A stretch of 64,000 nucleotides of DNA, from positions 5,508 through 69,507 of the forward strand of contig JAXLVK010000021.1 in NCBI GenBank assembly GCA_046329055.1. Reading direction: 5' to 3'. The stretch comes from JADKCL01 sp046329055. Its GTDB lineage: Bacteria; Bacteroidota; Bacteroidia; J057; JADKCL01. The notes under the pieces were generated by a model. The model saw nothing but the letters and a program-made list of their open reading frames with translations. It was not told the DNA's origin and made no database searches. This document shows positions 27,484 to 36,115 of the stretch, in pieces; the first letter of the stretch is position 1; every line of letters starts with the position of its first letter. The position numbers and the translations under genes are program-made.

Positions 27484-27945
27484 ATGAAATCGTTTCTGCT
27501 GACTGCGTTTCTCCTTCTGACCTCCATGGCCTTCGCGCAATCTGACAGCGCCAAGAAGCACCTGAATTGCTACGTGGCGGGGTCATTTTCCACCTCTGTG
27601 AATGACAATTTCAAGCAGGGCTCCTACGCGGGCGTCGAGCTTGGGGTGTGCCTTAAAAACCTGATGTTTGGCGTGGCAACGGGGCGCGGCAACCTCGATT
27701 TCAGCACGGATCGGCTACAAGATTATTGGTTCGAGGTCAAGGCTTATGCATGCCTGCCCATCGGCGCGGTGAAAGGTTTTGTCGTGGCAGGGTGGGGCCA
27801 ATATTACGACACCAAGCACAGTTTCATTGAGTACGGTGTAGGAGCCGCCTACAGCGTGAAGCAGTTCGATTTCTCAATGACGGTGAGCAACTGGGACAGG
27901 GTCGTGTACCTCTCTCCCGGGGTGGCGTTCAATTTTGCTTTGTAA
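27484..27945 (+). CDS. Secreted hypothetical protein, possibly a small barrel
   Basis: 153 residues. The signal peptide MKSFLLTAFLLLTSMAFAQS is followed by beta-rich sequence with alternating aromatic and small residues (YAGVELGVCLKNLMFGVATG, EVKAYACLPIGAVKGFVVAG) and ending in VVYLSPGVAFNFAL, a typical final strand of an outer-membrane beta-barrel. It would make an eight-strand barrel or a periplasmic beta protein. The start at 27484 is fixed by the signal peptide; longer frames to 27199 would overlap the divergent SUKH-like gene. No family assigned. Confidence 0.62.
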   Translation: MKSFLLTAFLLLTSMAFAQSDSAKKHLNCYVAGSFSTSVNDNFKQGSYAGVELGVCLKNLMFGVATGRGNLDFSTDRLQDYWFEVKAYACLPIGAVKGFVVAGWGQYYDTKHSFIEYGVGAAYSVKQFDFSMTVSNWDRVVYLSPGVAFNFAL

Positions 27946-27967
27946 AAGCCACGGATTGCCCGCTGCC

Positions 27968-28592
27968 TCAGAATACGACCAACTCTGAGAGCCGTGGATG
28001 ATTGCCCAGGGCGGCAAGGATTGTCGCAGGGATTGCCAGGTCCATCTGGATTCCCAACTCCCCTCCAAGGAACTCATGGAGGTGCTGCAGTTGTGGATTG
28101 CGATCCCAAAACTTGTTTACCTTTTCCTGAAGTTCTTGCGTGGGAAAGCGCTCCATAGGATGCCCAAACATTTGCGGCCGCTCCAAATGCCTCATCGCCG
28201 ACTTGATGATGTCATAGACGGTCCCATCGTAATAATGCAGCATCCCACAGAGTTCCGCCAGGGAATTCGCGAAAACCTCGGTGGGATCGCCTTCAGAATC
28301 CAGCCATACGACCTGTGAATTTTCCAGATTGCCATCCGGCTCGCGCAGCCAAACCCCTATCAATGAGCCATGTCCCAACTGGAAAAGGGGAATGATGGCC
28401 TCTGAAAGCTCCGGACCCACAAAGTCTGCGACTTTTTGCTGTGAGGTTGAGTAACGCTCACTTGGAAGCTCGAGTCCGCAGCCCCCTGCCAGCGTCGGAG
28501 TCCATGAATTGATAGATTTTCCGGAGCAGGGGAGGTGCCTCGTGCGTGCGGAGGTTGAGGTATTCGGGATTGGTTAATGCATTGGTGCCCAT
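27968..28592 (-). CDS. SUKH/SMI1-like protein interrupted by one frameshift
   Basis: The intact tail (27968-28420 and some codons upstream) has the SUKH-like features SEAIIPLFQLGHGSLIGVWL, SQVVWLDSEGDPTEVFANSL and a DFVGPELSEA junction. Upstream a second frame supplies a plausible N-terminus from an ATG at 28592 (MGTNALTNPEYLNLRTHEA, then LLRKIYQFMDSDAG). The frames meet at GCTGGCAGGGGGCTG near 28490, a G-rich run where one base more or less would join them into about 207 residues (..AGGCGLELPSERYST..). Role as in the neighbouring SUKH-like gene at 26671; the two do not look like recent duplicates. The alternative is a shorter protein starting near 28420. Confidence 0.5.
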
Positions 28593-28652
28593 TCAGTGAA
28601 ATTAGAACATTTCATCGAATGAGCACCCATGCGTCGAATTCACCTTTTCCTA

Positions 28653-31208
28653 TTACCGCTGCAAGACCAGCCGCTTGTGGTGCACACGCAGACCATCCGA
28701 CACCTCCACAATATACACCCCGCCGGGCAATGACCGCAGGTCCATTTCAGAAGTGGAGGCGCCATGCTGCACGGGTAGATGCGCCTTGTGCACGATCTGT
28801 CCGCTCAGATTGACGACGCGCAGCTCCAATTCCGTTTCGGCGCTGCCTTCCCATTTCAGCGTGACCATGCCGGAGCTGGGATTGGGGTAGAGCTGCAGGA
28901 AGCTGCTCATGTCATCCGTGACGGCATTGGGCGCCTCCAACTGGTTGTGTGTGGTATTGGTGAGGATGGGCAGGTTGTAGTCGAAGTAGATGGAGGCGCG
29001 GTTGTCGATGTGGATCGGGAGCGGCAGGTTCGGGAGCAGCTTGATGCGGTAGCTGAAGTGCCCGTGGCTCAGGGGCTCGTTGATGGTGGAGTCCGGAAGC
29101 TTGATGTTGGGGAATGTGACCCGCAATATGTTGCTGCCTTCGATGCCCCAGTTGTAGCTGTTGGGGATGACGCTTGCCTCCACCATTTGCAGGGTGCCAA
29201 TGTTGAGGTCCTGGTCCAGGGTGTCGAGGACTTCGATGGTGAAGGCCGTGTCGTTTCCGGTGTTTTGGAAATGGACGGTGTAGCTGAGGATGGAATCGGC
29301 CGGGGTCAGGTTGGTGGGTTGATAGACGACCTTTTCATTGGGGTCAAACGATCCGGTGACCTGCCCCGAGACGGAGGCCTGATTGTCCAGCGGATTCACA
29401 TCGGCACCGATTGGGCTGGTGAAGGCGGCATGGGAGAAAATGGAGTGGATGGGAACAGTGATTGGAACGTAGAAATTCAGGAGGTATTCCTTGGAACTGC
29501 CATGGTTCACGCTGATGCTGTTCCAGGAGACTGTAGAAGTGCCGATGATGTAGTTGCTGGCGGTGGGGTTGGCGCTCAGGAATGTGAATGCAGGATCGTG
29601 GCCCAGGGTGAGGTTGATGGTGTTGGATGTGGAGCCCCGGTTGCTCACCACGACCTTGACCCAGTGGTTGAATCCCGGGCGGGCAGGCCCATGGAAGATT
29701 TGCACTTCGAAATCCTCGACCAATGTGCTGATCACGGAACCGAAGTCATAGCCGGTGATGCTGCCTCCGTACCCGGCAAATGTGGCGGTGTAGGGCCCAG
29801 TGGGGCAGGTGACGGTATGGTTGGCGAGGGGCGTAGGTTGGGAGACGGAGAAGCTGCCCGTTTGGTAGAGCCCCTTGGAATAGTTCCCGGATTGATCGGA
29901 GACGGCCCAACTGCTGCCCACGGCGATCATGCCGTAGCGGTGCCGGGTTTCGTTGAAATCCAGGATGCAGTTCAGGTTGTCGTCATCATAGACCTTGCCG
30001 GAAACGGTGTTGAGGCAGGTTCCGGGAATTTGGAAGGTATTGTAGCCATAGTCCGTGCAGCCATTGATGTCGGCGACGCTCCATCCATAGTTCCCAAAGC
30101 CGAGTCCGGTGATGCTGGAAGTGGTCGCGCCATTGCCCCAGGAATAAGTATAGGGCGGATTGCCGCCGGCGATGCTCAGTGCGATACTCCCATTCAGGTT
30201 GCCGCAGGTCGGTGCGACCGCTGATGCCGTGGCATTCACGGGGTTGGTGCGGGCTACAGAGACGGTGCGCGGTTGCTCACAGCCCGCAGCGTCGGTGAGT
30301 GTCATGTGGTAGGTGCCGTAGGACAGGCCTGCGATGCTCGACGTGGTCGCTCCCGTGCTCCAGAGGTAGGTGTAGGGCGGCGTTCCCCCCGTGGCGGTGC
30401 AGGTGGCGGTGCCATTGCTTTGGTAGCAGTATTCGGGCGTAGAGGTCATGGTGATGTTGAACGGCCCCGCGGAATTGGCGACGGAGACGTTGGTGTTCTT
30501 GGTGCAACCATTGGCGTCCGTGACAGTGACCGAATAGGTTCCGGGGTTCAATCCTGTTGCGGTCTGAGTGGTTTGCACCGGAGAGGTGTTCCAGTAGTAG
30601 TTGTAAGGGGAGGTGCCTCCCGCCACCGATACCGTCGCCTCACCATTGTGGCACCACGATGGCACGGAACTCGTGGTGGCTGTCATGGGGCTGTTGGTGC
30701 CCAGGTTGATGGTCTGATTGCTCCATTGGGTCGCCCATGAGCATCCGGTTGCGTCGGTCACAGTGGCATTGTAGGAGCCTGCGCCGAGTCCGCTGATGGT
30801 GGCTGTGGTCGCTCCATTGCTCCAGAGGTAGGTGAAGGGAGCGGTTCCACCCACGGGCGTAACGGTTGCGGTACCGTTGGTGGCTGGGCAGGTAGGTGGC
30901 GTGCTTGAGGTGTTGAGTTGGAATGGCTGCGGGAGATTGATGTCCACGTAGCCCGTGTCCTGCGGCGTCGTGCCTCGCACCCTCAGGTAGAGGAACCCGC
31001 CATTGTAGCCCGCGAAGGTATTGCTGAGGGTCACTTGCGTGATACTTCCATAATACCAAGTATAGGTATAGGGCGGAGTGCCGCCTGTGGCATTGGCGGT
31101 CAATGTGGCATTGCAGCCGCCGGGGTTGGTGATCGTCACGGTGATCTGCCCGAACAGGAGAGAATTCAACGACAGGAGCAAGAACGAGAGATAAAGCGTC
31201 TTTTTCAT
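28653..31208 (-). CDS. T9SS-secreted protein with five SprB-like repeats and a DUF7619-type domain
   Basis: 851 residues. The signal peptide MKKTLYLSFLLLSLNSLLFG is followed by five repeats of about 75 residues, each with GGTPPYTYxWSxGATTxxIxGL then GTYxVTVTDxxGC, the SprB repeat of gliding adhesins. Next is a region with SGKVYDDDNLNCILDFNE (SdrD-B-like), then a domain carrying GSFDPNEKVVYQP, LSYTVHFQNTGNDTAFTIEV and IDNRASIYFDYNLPI, the DUF7619 signature of Bacteroidota cell-surface proteins. A type A T9SS sorting domain finishes the protein (LQLYPNPSSGMVTLKW, LPGGVYIVEV). The likely role is surface adhesion or a fibrous appendage. A -7 element (TACCTTTG, 31287-31294) lies 79 nt upstream. 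Monocistronic. Confidence 0.87.
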   Translation of the reverse strand: MKKTLYLSFLLLSLNSLLFGQITVTITNPGGCNATLTANATGGTPPYTYTWYYGSITQVTLSNTFAGYNGGFLYLRVRGTTPQDTGYVDINLPQPFQLNTSSTPPTCPATNGTATVTPVGGTAPFTYLWSNGATTATISGLGAGSYNATVTDATGCSWATQWSNQTINLGTNSPMTATTSSVPSWCHNGEATVSVAGGTSPYNYYWNTSPVQTTQTATGLNPGTYSVTVTDANGCTKNTNVSVANSAGPFNITMTSTPEYCYQSNGTATCTATGGTPPYTYLWSTGATTSSIAGLSYGTYHMTLTDAAGCEQPRTVSVARTNPVNATASAVAPTCGNLNGSIALSIAGGNPPYTYSWGNGATTSSITGLGFGNYGWSVADINGCTDYGYNTFQIPGTCLNTVSGKVYDDDNLNCILDFNETRHRYGMIAVGSSWAVSDQSGNYSKGLYQTGSFSVSQPTPLANHTVTCPTGPYTATFAGYGGSITGYDFGSVISTLVEDFEVQIFHGPARPGFNHWVKVVVSNRGSTSNTINLTLGHDPAFTFLSANPTASNYIIGTSTVSWNSISVNHGSSKEYLLNFYVPITVPIHSIFSHAAFTSPIGADVNPLDNQASVSGQVTGSFDPNEKVVYQPTNLTPADSILSYTVHFQNTGNDTAFTIEVLDTLDQDLNIGTLQMVEASVIPNSYNWGIEGSNILRVTFPNIKLPDSTINEPLSHGHFSYRIKLLPNLPLPIHIDNRASIYFDYNLPILTNTTHNQLEAPNAVTDDMSSFLQLYPNPSSGMVTLKWEGSAETELELRVVNLSGQIVHKAHLPVQHGASTSEMDLRSLPGGVYIVEVSDGLRVHHKRLVLQR

Positions 31209-31286
31209 TTAAGTCTAGGTATATGGCATCGACTGGTCGATTGGACCAGTATTCCATCCGAATGTCGCATAGGCGGCATTGCCAAA

Positions 31287-31294
31287 CAAAGGTA
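31287..31294 (-). promoter_or_regulatory. Candidate -7 element for the SprB-repeat gene
   Basis: TACCTTTG on the minus strand matches TAnnTTTG. No TTG sits at the -33 distance, so it is a half match. Confidence 0.3.
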
Positions 31295-31426
31295 TTCTCC
31301 GCGACGGTTACGCGATCAGGGTTGTGTTCAGTGGGGTAAATGCTTCATCTTGTGGTGTTTATCAATGGTGGAGTGCGGTCGAAATGGACCTTCCCGGTTG
31401 GCTGTCAAATGGGTGCGTCACTCTAT

Positions 31427-32839
31427 CTACCCCCGCATCCGCACCACATCCCCAAGTGCGACTTCATACGGCACGCCCAGCTCCGAGAGTGTCCGCGCAA
31501 TGTTCGCGATGCTCACCTCCAAATGCTCCTGCGCGAACGCGTCGAAGAGCTTGTTGAACTCCGCCGCAAGGCGTTGATGGTCAGCATCGCGGCCTTGCTC
31601 TTGGGCCGCCTTGGCATTCACGAAGGCGGTGATGATTGCGGAGTATTGCTGATCGGTGGGAGTGAAGGTGGGTGGGGCAGGAGATTCAGGCTGTGGCATT
31701 GCAGTGGCTGTTGTCGCAACGAAAAATTCTTCAGCTTCCGGCAGTGTGGGCAGTTCAGGTTTGCGTTCTAGCAAAATATACTTTGCGGTTGCGTCCATCA
31801 ACAACTGATCCTCTCGCAGAGGCCAGCCTCCAGAACTCAGGTTCAGGCCCTTGCCAGGTGTGGATTTGAGAAGCTGCCCGGATAGTAAGTCAATCTCTAA
31901 CAACTGATTGCCATGATCGGTTTCGGCCTGTATGACAATGCTTTTACCAATCACAATGCCGCTGAGATATTCAGCAGAAAGATCATGCAATGGATAGGTC
32001 CACAGGACAGTGGACTTTGAAAGACTAATCGCTGCGATCCCCTTTTTTGCGAGCAAAAGAGCGGTATCTGAATCCACAACTCGGATTTCAATAGGCACTC
32101 CAATTTCTGGAGTCAAGTCCTTGATAGGCATTTTGAAAATGACCTCCATTGAACTTAGATCCACTTTCATCACTGCAAATACCTCTTGATGCTTGCCAAA
32201 TACCATAAGTGTTTCATGATTGGAGGCAAGAATTGCACGTGCAATTTCAGGCACAGGTCTCCAATTACTATCGGGGGCATCGAGATCCAGTCTGTATGCT
32301 TCCTCGGAACGTCGGCTCATGAAAAGCCATTTACCTACCCGTGCGATATGAGGATTCAGGGGGCCGATTCCGCGATTGAATGCCTCCGTGGGCCAATCAT
32401 CGAGTTCTCCGATTGGTTGCCCATCAGCAGCATAGAGAATCCTGCCCCCAAGATTGGTCCCTCGGTTTTCCGGAACAAAAATGCGCTCGCTTCGGGTGAT
32501 AATTTCACCGAAAGTATTCATTCCAGTCCAGTTCAGTGGGTATTTCCATAGAGATTTCCCATCCTGACAGGAAAGGGCAATCAATTCATACTCGCCGTTA
32601 CCTTTTTTCGAAGCCGTAATGACGCGGTCGCCCACCACCTTGACAGGCAGGTCCATGGCTACACCTTCATCAGGGAATTCCACCTGCCACAATACTTTTG
32701 CATCGGCATCGATCTTACAAACACGTGCAACAAGCCTAAGAATCCAGCCACCATCGCAAGCCGTCACGCCATAGATGCCGCGGGTAGAATTCCATATTCT
32801 CTGAACAGTAAGCGGGTTAAGTGCCTTTGAGTTGGTCAT
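31427..32839 (-). CDS. Putative immunity protein 1: soluble beta-propeller paralogue with conserved C-terminal helical domain
   Basis: 470 residues, no signal peptide or membrane segment. The first 380 residues look like a PQQ/WD40-type propeller, with repeated blades of hydrophobic strands and aromatic turns (GGWILRLVARVCKIDADAKV, LWQVEFPDEG, KSLWKYPLNWTGMNTFG). After a Pro/Thr linker comes an 80-residue helical domain starting FTPTDQQYSAIITAFVNAKA and ending GVPYEVALGDVVRMRG. This last domain is almost identical in the two other paralogues, while the propellers are much more diverged. The ATG at 32839 lies inside the degenerate toxin-tail copy at 32817-32972. Being the most distal of three such genes behind a DUF4157/HNH protein, its likely role is immunity. 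That is inference from position. Confidence 0.6.
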   Translation of the reverse strand: MTNSKALNPLTVQRIWNSTRGIYGVTACDGGWILRLVARVCKIDADAKVLWQVEFPDEGVAMDLPVKVVGDRVITASKKGNGEYELIALSCQDGKSLWKYPLNWTGMNTFGEIITRSERIFVPENRGTNLGGRILYAADGQPIGELDDWPTEAFNRGIGPLNPHIARVGKWLFMSRRSEEAYRLDLDAPDSNWRPVPEIARAILASNHETLMVFGKHQEVFAVMKVDLSSMEVIFKMPIKDLTPEIGVPIEIRVVDSDTALLLAKKGIAAISLSKSTVLWTYPLHDLSAEYLSGIVIGKSIVIQAETDHGNQLLEIDLLSGQLLKSTPGKGLNLSSGGWPLREDQLLMDATAKYILLERKPELPTLPEAEEFFVATTATAMPQPESPAPPTFTPTDQQYSAIITAFVNAKAAQEQGRDADHQRLAAEFNKLFDAFAQEHLEVSIANIARTLSELGVPYEVALGDVVRMRG

Positions 32840-32972
32840 CGGATATTTTGGTGTCTCGGTAGAAGATGTTGCCGTCAGTGAATAGAGTGCCAACGATGAG
32901 GTTGAGCTTGCCTTTCACCATTTTTGCAACTTCACTGGGAGACAATTTAGCAAATTCAATTTTCTTCCTAGA
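32817..32972 (-). pseudogene. Fossil of the toxin C-terminal tail, copy 1
   Basis: Translating this strand gives KIEFAKLSPSEVAKMVKGK, then LNLIVGTLFTDGNIFYRD and TKISDDQLKGT before TAA at 32817-32819. It aligns without gaps to the end of the large toxin (EALSPSDITNMMKGKQNLII, GTLFRNGDIKYRD, AKISLDDLKK). No in-frame ATG precedes it and a TGA lies at 32973-32975, so it is not an independent gene in this form. The start codon of putative immunity gene 1 lies 20 nt inside it. Confidence 0.8.
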
Positions 32973-32974
32973 TC

Positions 32975-33330
32975 ATATTCCAAATGTAAAGCCATTTGGA
33001 ACATTTTCGATCAAGCTTCGCTTTTCGTATTCTTCCGCGCATTCAAAATTCACAAGGGGAGAGGACGCAGTCCCCACTGTCACCCCCGCATCCGCACCAC
33101 ATCCCCAAGTGCGACTTCATAGGGCACACCCAGCTCCGAGAGCGTCCGCGCAATGTTCGCGATGCTCACCTCCGGATGCTCCTGCGCGAACGCGTCGAAG
33201 AGCTTGTTGAACTCCGTCGCAAGGCGTTCATGGTCAGCATCGCGGCCTTGCTCTTGGGCTGCCTTGGCATTCACGAAGGCGGTGATGATTGCGGAGTATT
33301 GCTGATCGGTGGGGGTGAAGGTGGAAAGCG
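32975..33330. repeat. Duplicated block: intergenic leader plus conserved 3' end of the propeller gene, copy A
   Basis: This block covers the roughly 105 nt between fossil 1 and the stop codon of gene 2, plus the last 250 nt of gene 2. It is nearly identical to 34622-34974. The 3' ends (not the leader) match 31427-31677 as well. Confidence 0.75.
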
Positions 33331-34483
33331 GAGGCATGCTCGGTGGAGCAATGGATTGCGCGGAAAAGAAATCGGTAGCCTCACCCAAGATGGGTGCAGT
33401 AGCTTGCCGCTCAAATTGGAGGAAGCTCGCCGTAGCATCGGCCAAAATGCGGTCTCCCATCGCGAATACGCACTTCCCGAGGAACAGCTCCCTTGACGAG
33501 ATGGATTGCAGGACATCCCCAGTTTGGATGGCGATCTCTGTAAGGGTTGGTGCAATATCCCGTACCTCCCCTACGATGAAACTTCCATCGATCAGAAGCC
33601 CACCACTCCAGCGATCCACCGGCTCCGGAGGAATATATGTCCAATTTGCCTGACCTGAGATCAAGCTCAAGGACATCAGCCCATTATCGGCAATGATCAA
33701 CGCTGTTTCGGAATCAATGGCGCGAATTTCTATCGCGTCACCAATTGCTTGCTCGACCGATTCAAGCGGATGCCGATGCAGTACCTTCAAAGTATCTGCA
33801 TCGAGAGAAAGAATCACAGGCTCATCTTGGTGCTGACAGAGCATCGTTACTGCATTTCCCGCAGCAATCAACCGGGCATAATAAGTGTCCGGTATGGCTT
33901 CGAATTTCGGCTCCACCGCAGAAAGGTCAGCCCGGAACACTCCCTCATCTTTCATGTTGGAAAACAGCCAATTGCCCACCTGCACGCAGTTGCGATTGAG
34001 CGCGCCAATCCCCTGCATTGTCGGCAAAGCCTGCCATTCCTTGATTTCCCCGAAGGCTTTTCCTGTTCGGATATCCAGGATTTCCGCAGGTGGAATCATC
34101 ATTTTTCCTCCCTTTGGAACGAATATGCGACCCTCCCTCACGAATATCCCGCCATACGTATTTGACCCCGTCCAGTCGCAGGGTGCCGTCCAAACCAAGT
34201 CTCCTGATTCAATGTCGTAAGCCTGCAAGGAATAGCTCATATTCTCTGCCTTGGAGGCGGTCACGGCCAGTCCATTTGCGACAACCACTGGCAAGTGCAT
34301 CGCAATCGTTTCCGTCGAAATTTCTGTCTGCCATTTGACCCTGCCGTCGATGTCCACCCTGCAAATTCTTGCAACCACCCGTAGAATCCAGTCCTCGCCA
34401 CAGGGCTGCATATCATAGATCCCACGGGTAGAATTCCATCGACGGATGAGTTGGTAGGGATTACGGGCTTTTGAGCTGATCAT
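33080..34483 (-). CDS. Putative immunity protein 2: soluble beta-propeller paralogue
   Basis: 467 residues, with the same architecture as the protein at 31427-32839: MISSKARNPYQLIRRWNSTR at the N-terminus, then blade-like repeats (DWILRVVARICRVDIDGRVK, YDIESGDLVWTAPCDWTGSN, TYGGIFVREGRIFVP), a Pro-rich linker and the conserved helical end (FTPTDQQYSAIITAFVNAKA to GDVVRMRG). The N-terminal WNSTRGIY block is shared with paralogue 1 but not with paralogue 3, so 1 and 2 are the closer pair. It is probably cytosolic. The start at 34483 overlaps the last 23 nt of the toxin-tail fossil at 34461-34610. A further in-frame start at 34537 lies within that fossil and is not preferred. Confidence 0.6.
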   Translation of the reverse strand: MISSKARNPYQLIRRWNSTRGIYDMQPCGEDWILRVVARICRVDIDGRVKWQTEISTETIAMHLPVVVANGLAVTASKAENMSYSLQAYDIESGDLVWTAPCDWTGSNTYGGIFVREGRIFVPKGGKMMIPPAEILDIRTGKAFGEIKEWQALPTMQGIGALNRNCVQVGNWLFSNMKDEGVFRADLSAVEPKFEAIPDTYYARLIAAGNAVTMLCQHQDEPVILSLDADTLKVLHRHPLESVEQAIGDAIEIRAIDSETALIIADNGLMSLSLISGQANWTYIPPEPVDRWSGGLLIDGSFIVGEVRDIAPTLTEIAIQTGDVLQSISSRELFLGKCVFAMGDRILADATASFLQFERQATAPILGEATDFFSAQSIAPPSMPPLSTFTPTDQQYSAIITAFVNAKAAQEQGRDADHERLATEFNKLFDAFAQEHPEVSIANIARTLSELGVPYEVALGDVVRMRG

Positions 34484-34610
34484 CGGATATCTTGGTGTCT
34501 CGATAGAAAATATTGCCATCAGTGTACAGTGTGCCAATGATGAGGTTGAGTTTACCTTTCACCATTTTGGCAACTTCACTTGGAGACAATTTAGCAAATT
34601 CAATTGTCAT
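34461..34610 (-). pseudogene. Fossil of the toxin C-terminal tail, copy 2 (49-codon open frame)
   Basis: Begins with an ATG (MTIEFAKLSPSEVAKMVKGK), continues LNLIIGTLYTDGNIFYRD and ends TKISDDQLKSP with TAA at 34461-34463. It aligns with the last 45 residues of the toxin and is very close to fossil 1. Because it is still open and has a start codon it might be translated, helping to couple translation to the overlapping immunity gene. Confidence 0.8.
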
Positions 34611-34621
34611 CCTAGATTATG

Positions 34622-34974
34622 TTCCAAATGTAAAACCATTTAGAACATTTTCGATCAAGCTTCGCTTTTCGTATTCTTCCGCGCATCCAAAATTCACAAG
34701 GGGGGAGGACGCAGTCCCCACTGTCACCCCCGCATCCGCACCACATCCGCTAGCGCGACCTCATACGGTACACCCAGCTCCGAGAGCGTCAGCGCGATGT
34801 TCGCGATGCTAACCTCCGAGTGCGCCTGCGCGAATGCGTCGAAGAGCTTGTTGAACTCTGCAGCAAGGCGTTGATGATCAGCATCGCGACCTTGCTCTTG
34901 GGCGGCCTTGGCATTCACGAAGGCGGTGATGATTGCGGAGTATTGCTGATCGGTTGGGGTGAAGTTGGGTGGTG
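34622..34974. repeat. Duplicated block, copy B
   Basis: Near-identical partner of 32975-33330: the leader containing TTCGATCAAGCTTCGCTTTT, then the 3' end of propeller gene 3. Differences are scattered single bases. Confidence 0.75.
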
Positions 34975-36112
34975 GGACTTGGGAGGTCTCTTGTATTGTT
35001 GCCCTTGGTGCTTCAAAAGGCACCCAATCCAGTTGCGTAGGGGAAGGAGTGTCTTCTTCAGGCCTTAGGAGGATGAACCCTGCTATTGCATTGGCCACGA
35101 TCCAATCGCCAATTTGAAAGATGGAAGTATGGAAATGCGCATCCTTGTGGAAGAATGTATCGATGGTCTTTCCCGATTCCGGATGAAGCATCAGTAGAGC
35201 ATTCTCCTTGGCCTGCCTCAACAATGCTAGTCCAGAAATAGTCAGGTGTCCCCCAGTCAATGATTTACCGATGTCGCTCGCCTTTCGGTGCCATAGAATG
35301 CTTTCGCGATCATAGTCCAACATCGCAATGCCTTCCTCGCCAAACAGAACGGCTTGATGCGCGTTTAGAGGCTTGATGCCCTTTGCGAGGAACTTTGAGG
35401 GTTGGATGGGGTCTAAGTTGATAGCTCCAGTCGTCTCCATTGTGTTGGGGTCGATCCTGATGGACAAGGACTTGCCATCCTTCACACCCTCCCAGAAAAG
35501 AAACTTCCCATCTGTTCCGCATTGGCTCCATTCCATGCCAGAAAGGAGTTCAAATTCGGGGCGATCCATCTCCAGGTTTGCTCGAAAGAGTTCCTTGTTG
35601 CGATGTCTGGAAAACAACCATTTGCCAACTTGACAGAGGCCCTCCTGGCCAAGATCGTGAATAGGCCCTTTGGGATTGATAGGAGGCTCAGGAAGTTGAT
35701 CCAGTATTTTTCCAGTAGCTATATCAATGATGAGGAGGTGTCCTTTGGTCGATGGATCCCCTGCCACAAAAAGTCGATGCCCAAAATGCATCAAGCCTCC
35801 GTATGAGTTCAGTCCCTGCCAAGCGAACGGAAGTGTCCAAAGCTCTTTACCTTTTTCTGCATCGTAGCCTGCCAAAAAAGAAGGGCCATTTTCGACTACT
35901 CTAAATGTAACTACGATGTCCTGAAAATGCACAAGCCGCAGTGTTGTAGCCGCCATATCAGCGGGGAATTCAAGATTCCATACAATCTCAAATTGGTGGT
36001 TGATGCGGGTGATTCGTCTTTCTCTTCGCAGAATCCATCCATTCTCAATTTCAACTACCGCTCCAATCGTACCGAATGTTTGGAAACACTTCTCAATCGC
36101 AAATTTGGACAT
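34724..36112 (-). CDS. Putative immunity protein 3: soluble beta-propeller paralogue next to the toxin
   Basis: 462 residues. It begins MSKFAIEKCFQTFGTIGAVV and shows the same blade-like repeats (NGWILRRERRITRINHQFEI, KELWTLPFAWQGLNSYGGLM, GHRLFVAGDPSTKGHLL). Its last 80 residues nearly match paralogues 1 and 2 (FTPTDQQYSAIITAFVNAKA through ALADVVRMRG). The propeller part is the most diverged of the three, as expected if it faces a different toxin tip. The ATG is 3 nt after the stop codon of the DUF4157/HNH toxin, so the two are almost certainly translationally coupled. This makes it the cognate immunity candidate for the present toxin tip. No signal peptide, so protection would be in the cytoplasm. 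Confidence 0.65.
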   Translation of the reverse strand: MSKFAIEKCFQTFGTIGAVVEIENGWILRRERRITRINHQFEIVWNLEFPADMAATTLRLVHFQDIVVTFRVVENGPSFLAGYDAEKGKELWTLPFAWQGLNSYGGLMHFGHRLFVAGDPSTKGHLLIIDIATGKILDQLPEPPINPKGPIHDLGQEGLCQVGKWLFSRHRNKELFRANLEMDRPEFELLSGMEWSQCGTDGKFLFWEGVKDGKSLSIRIDPNTMETTGAINLDPIQPSKFLAKGIKPLNAHQAVLFGEEGIAMLDYDRESILWHRKASDIGKSLTGGHLTISGLALLRQAKENALLMLHPESGKTIDTFFHKDAHFHTSIFQIGDWIVANAIAGFILLRPEEDTPSPTQLDWVPFEAPRATIQETSQVPPPNFTPTDQQYSAIITAFVNAKAAQEQGRDADHQRLAAEFNKLFDAFAQAHSEVSIANIALTLSELGVPYEVALADVVRMRG

Positions 36113-36115
36113 TTT

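Noticed and set aside
32840..32893. Upstream starts at 32893 and 34537 for the propeller genes
   Set aside because: These codons lie inside the toxin-tail relics and encode shadow sequence in another frame. The later starts align with the N-terminus of the third paralogue.
31427..36112. BamB or periplasmic quinoprotein dehydrogenase for the propeller genes
   Set aside because: No signal peptide, lipobox or catalytic quinoprotein residues, and the shared C-terminal helical domain is foreign to those families.
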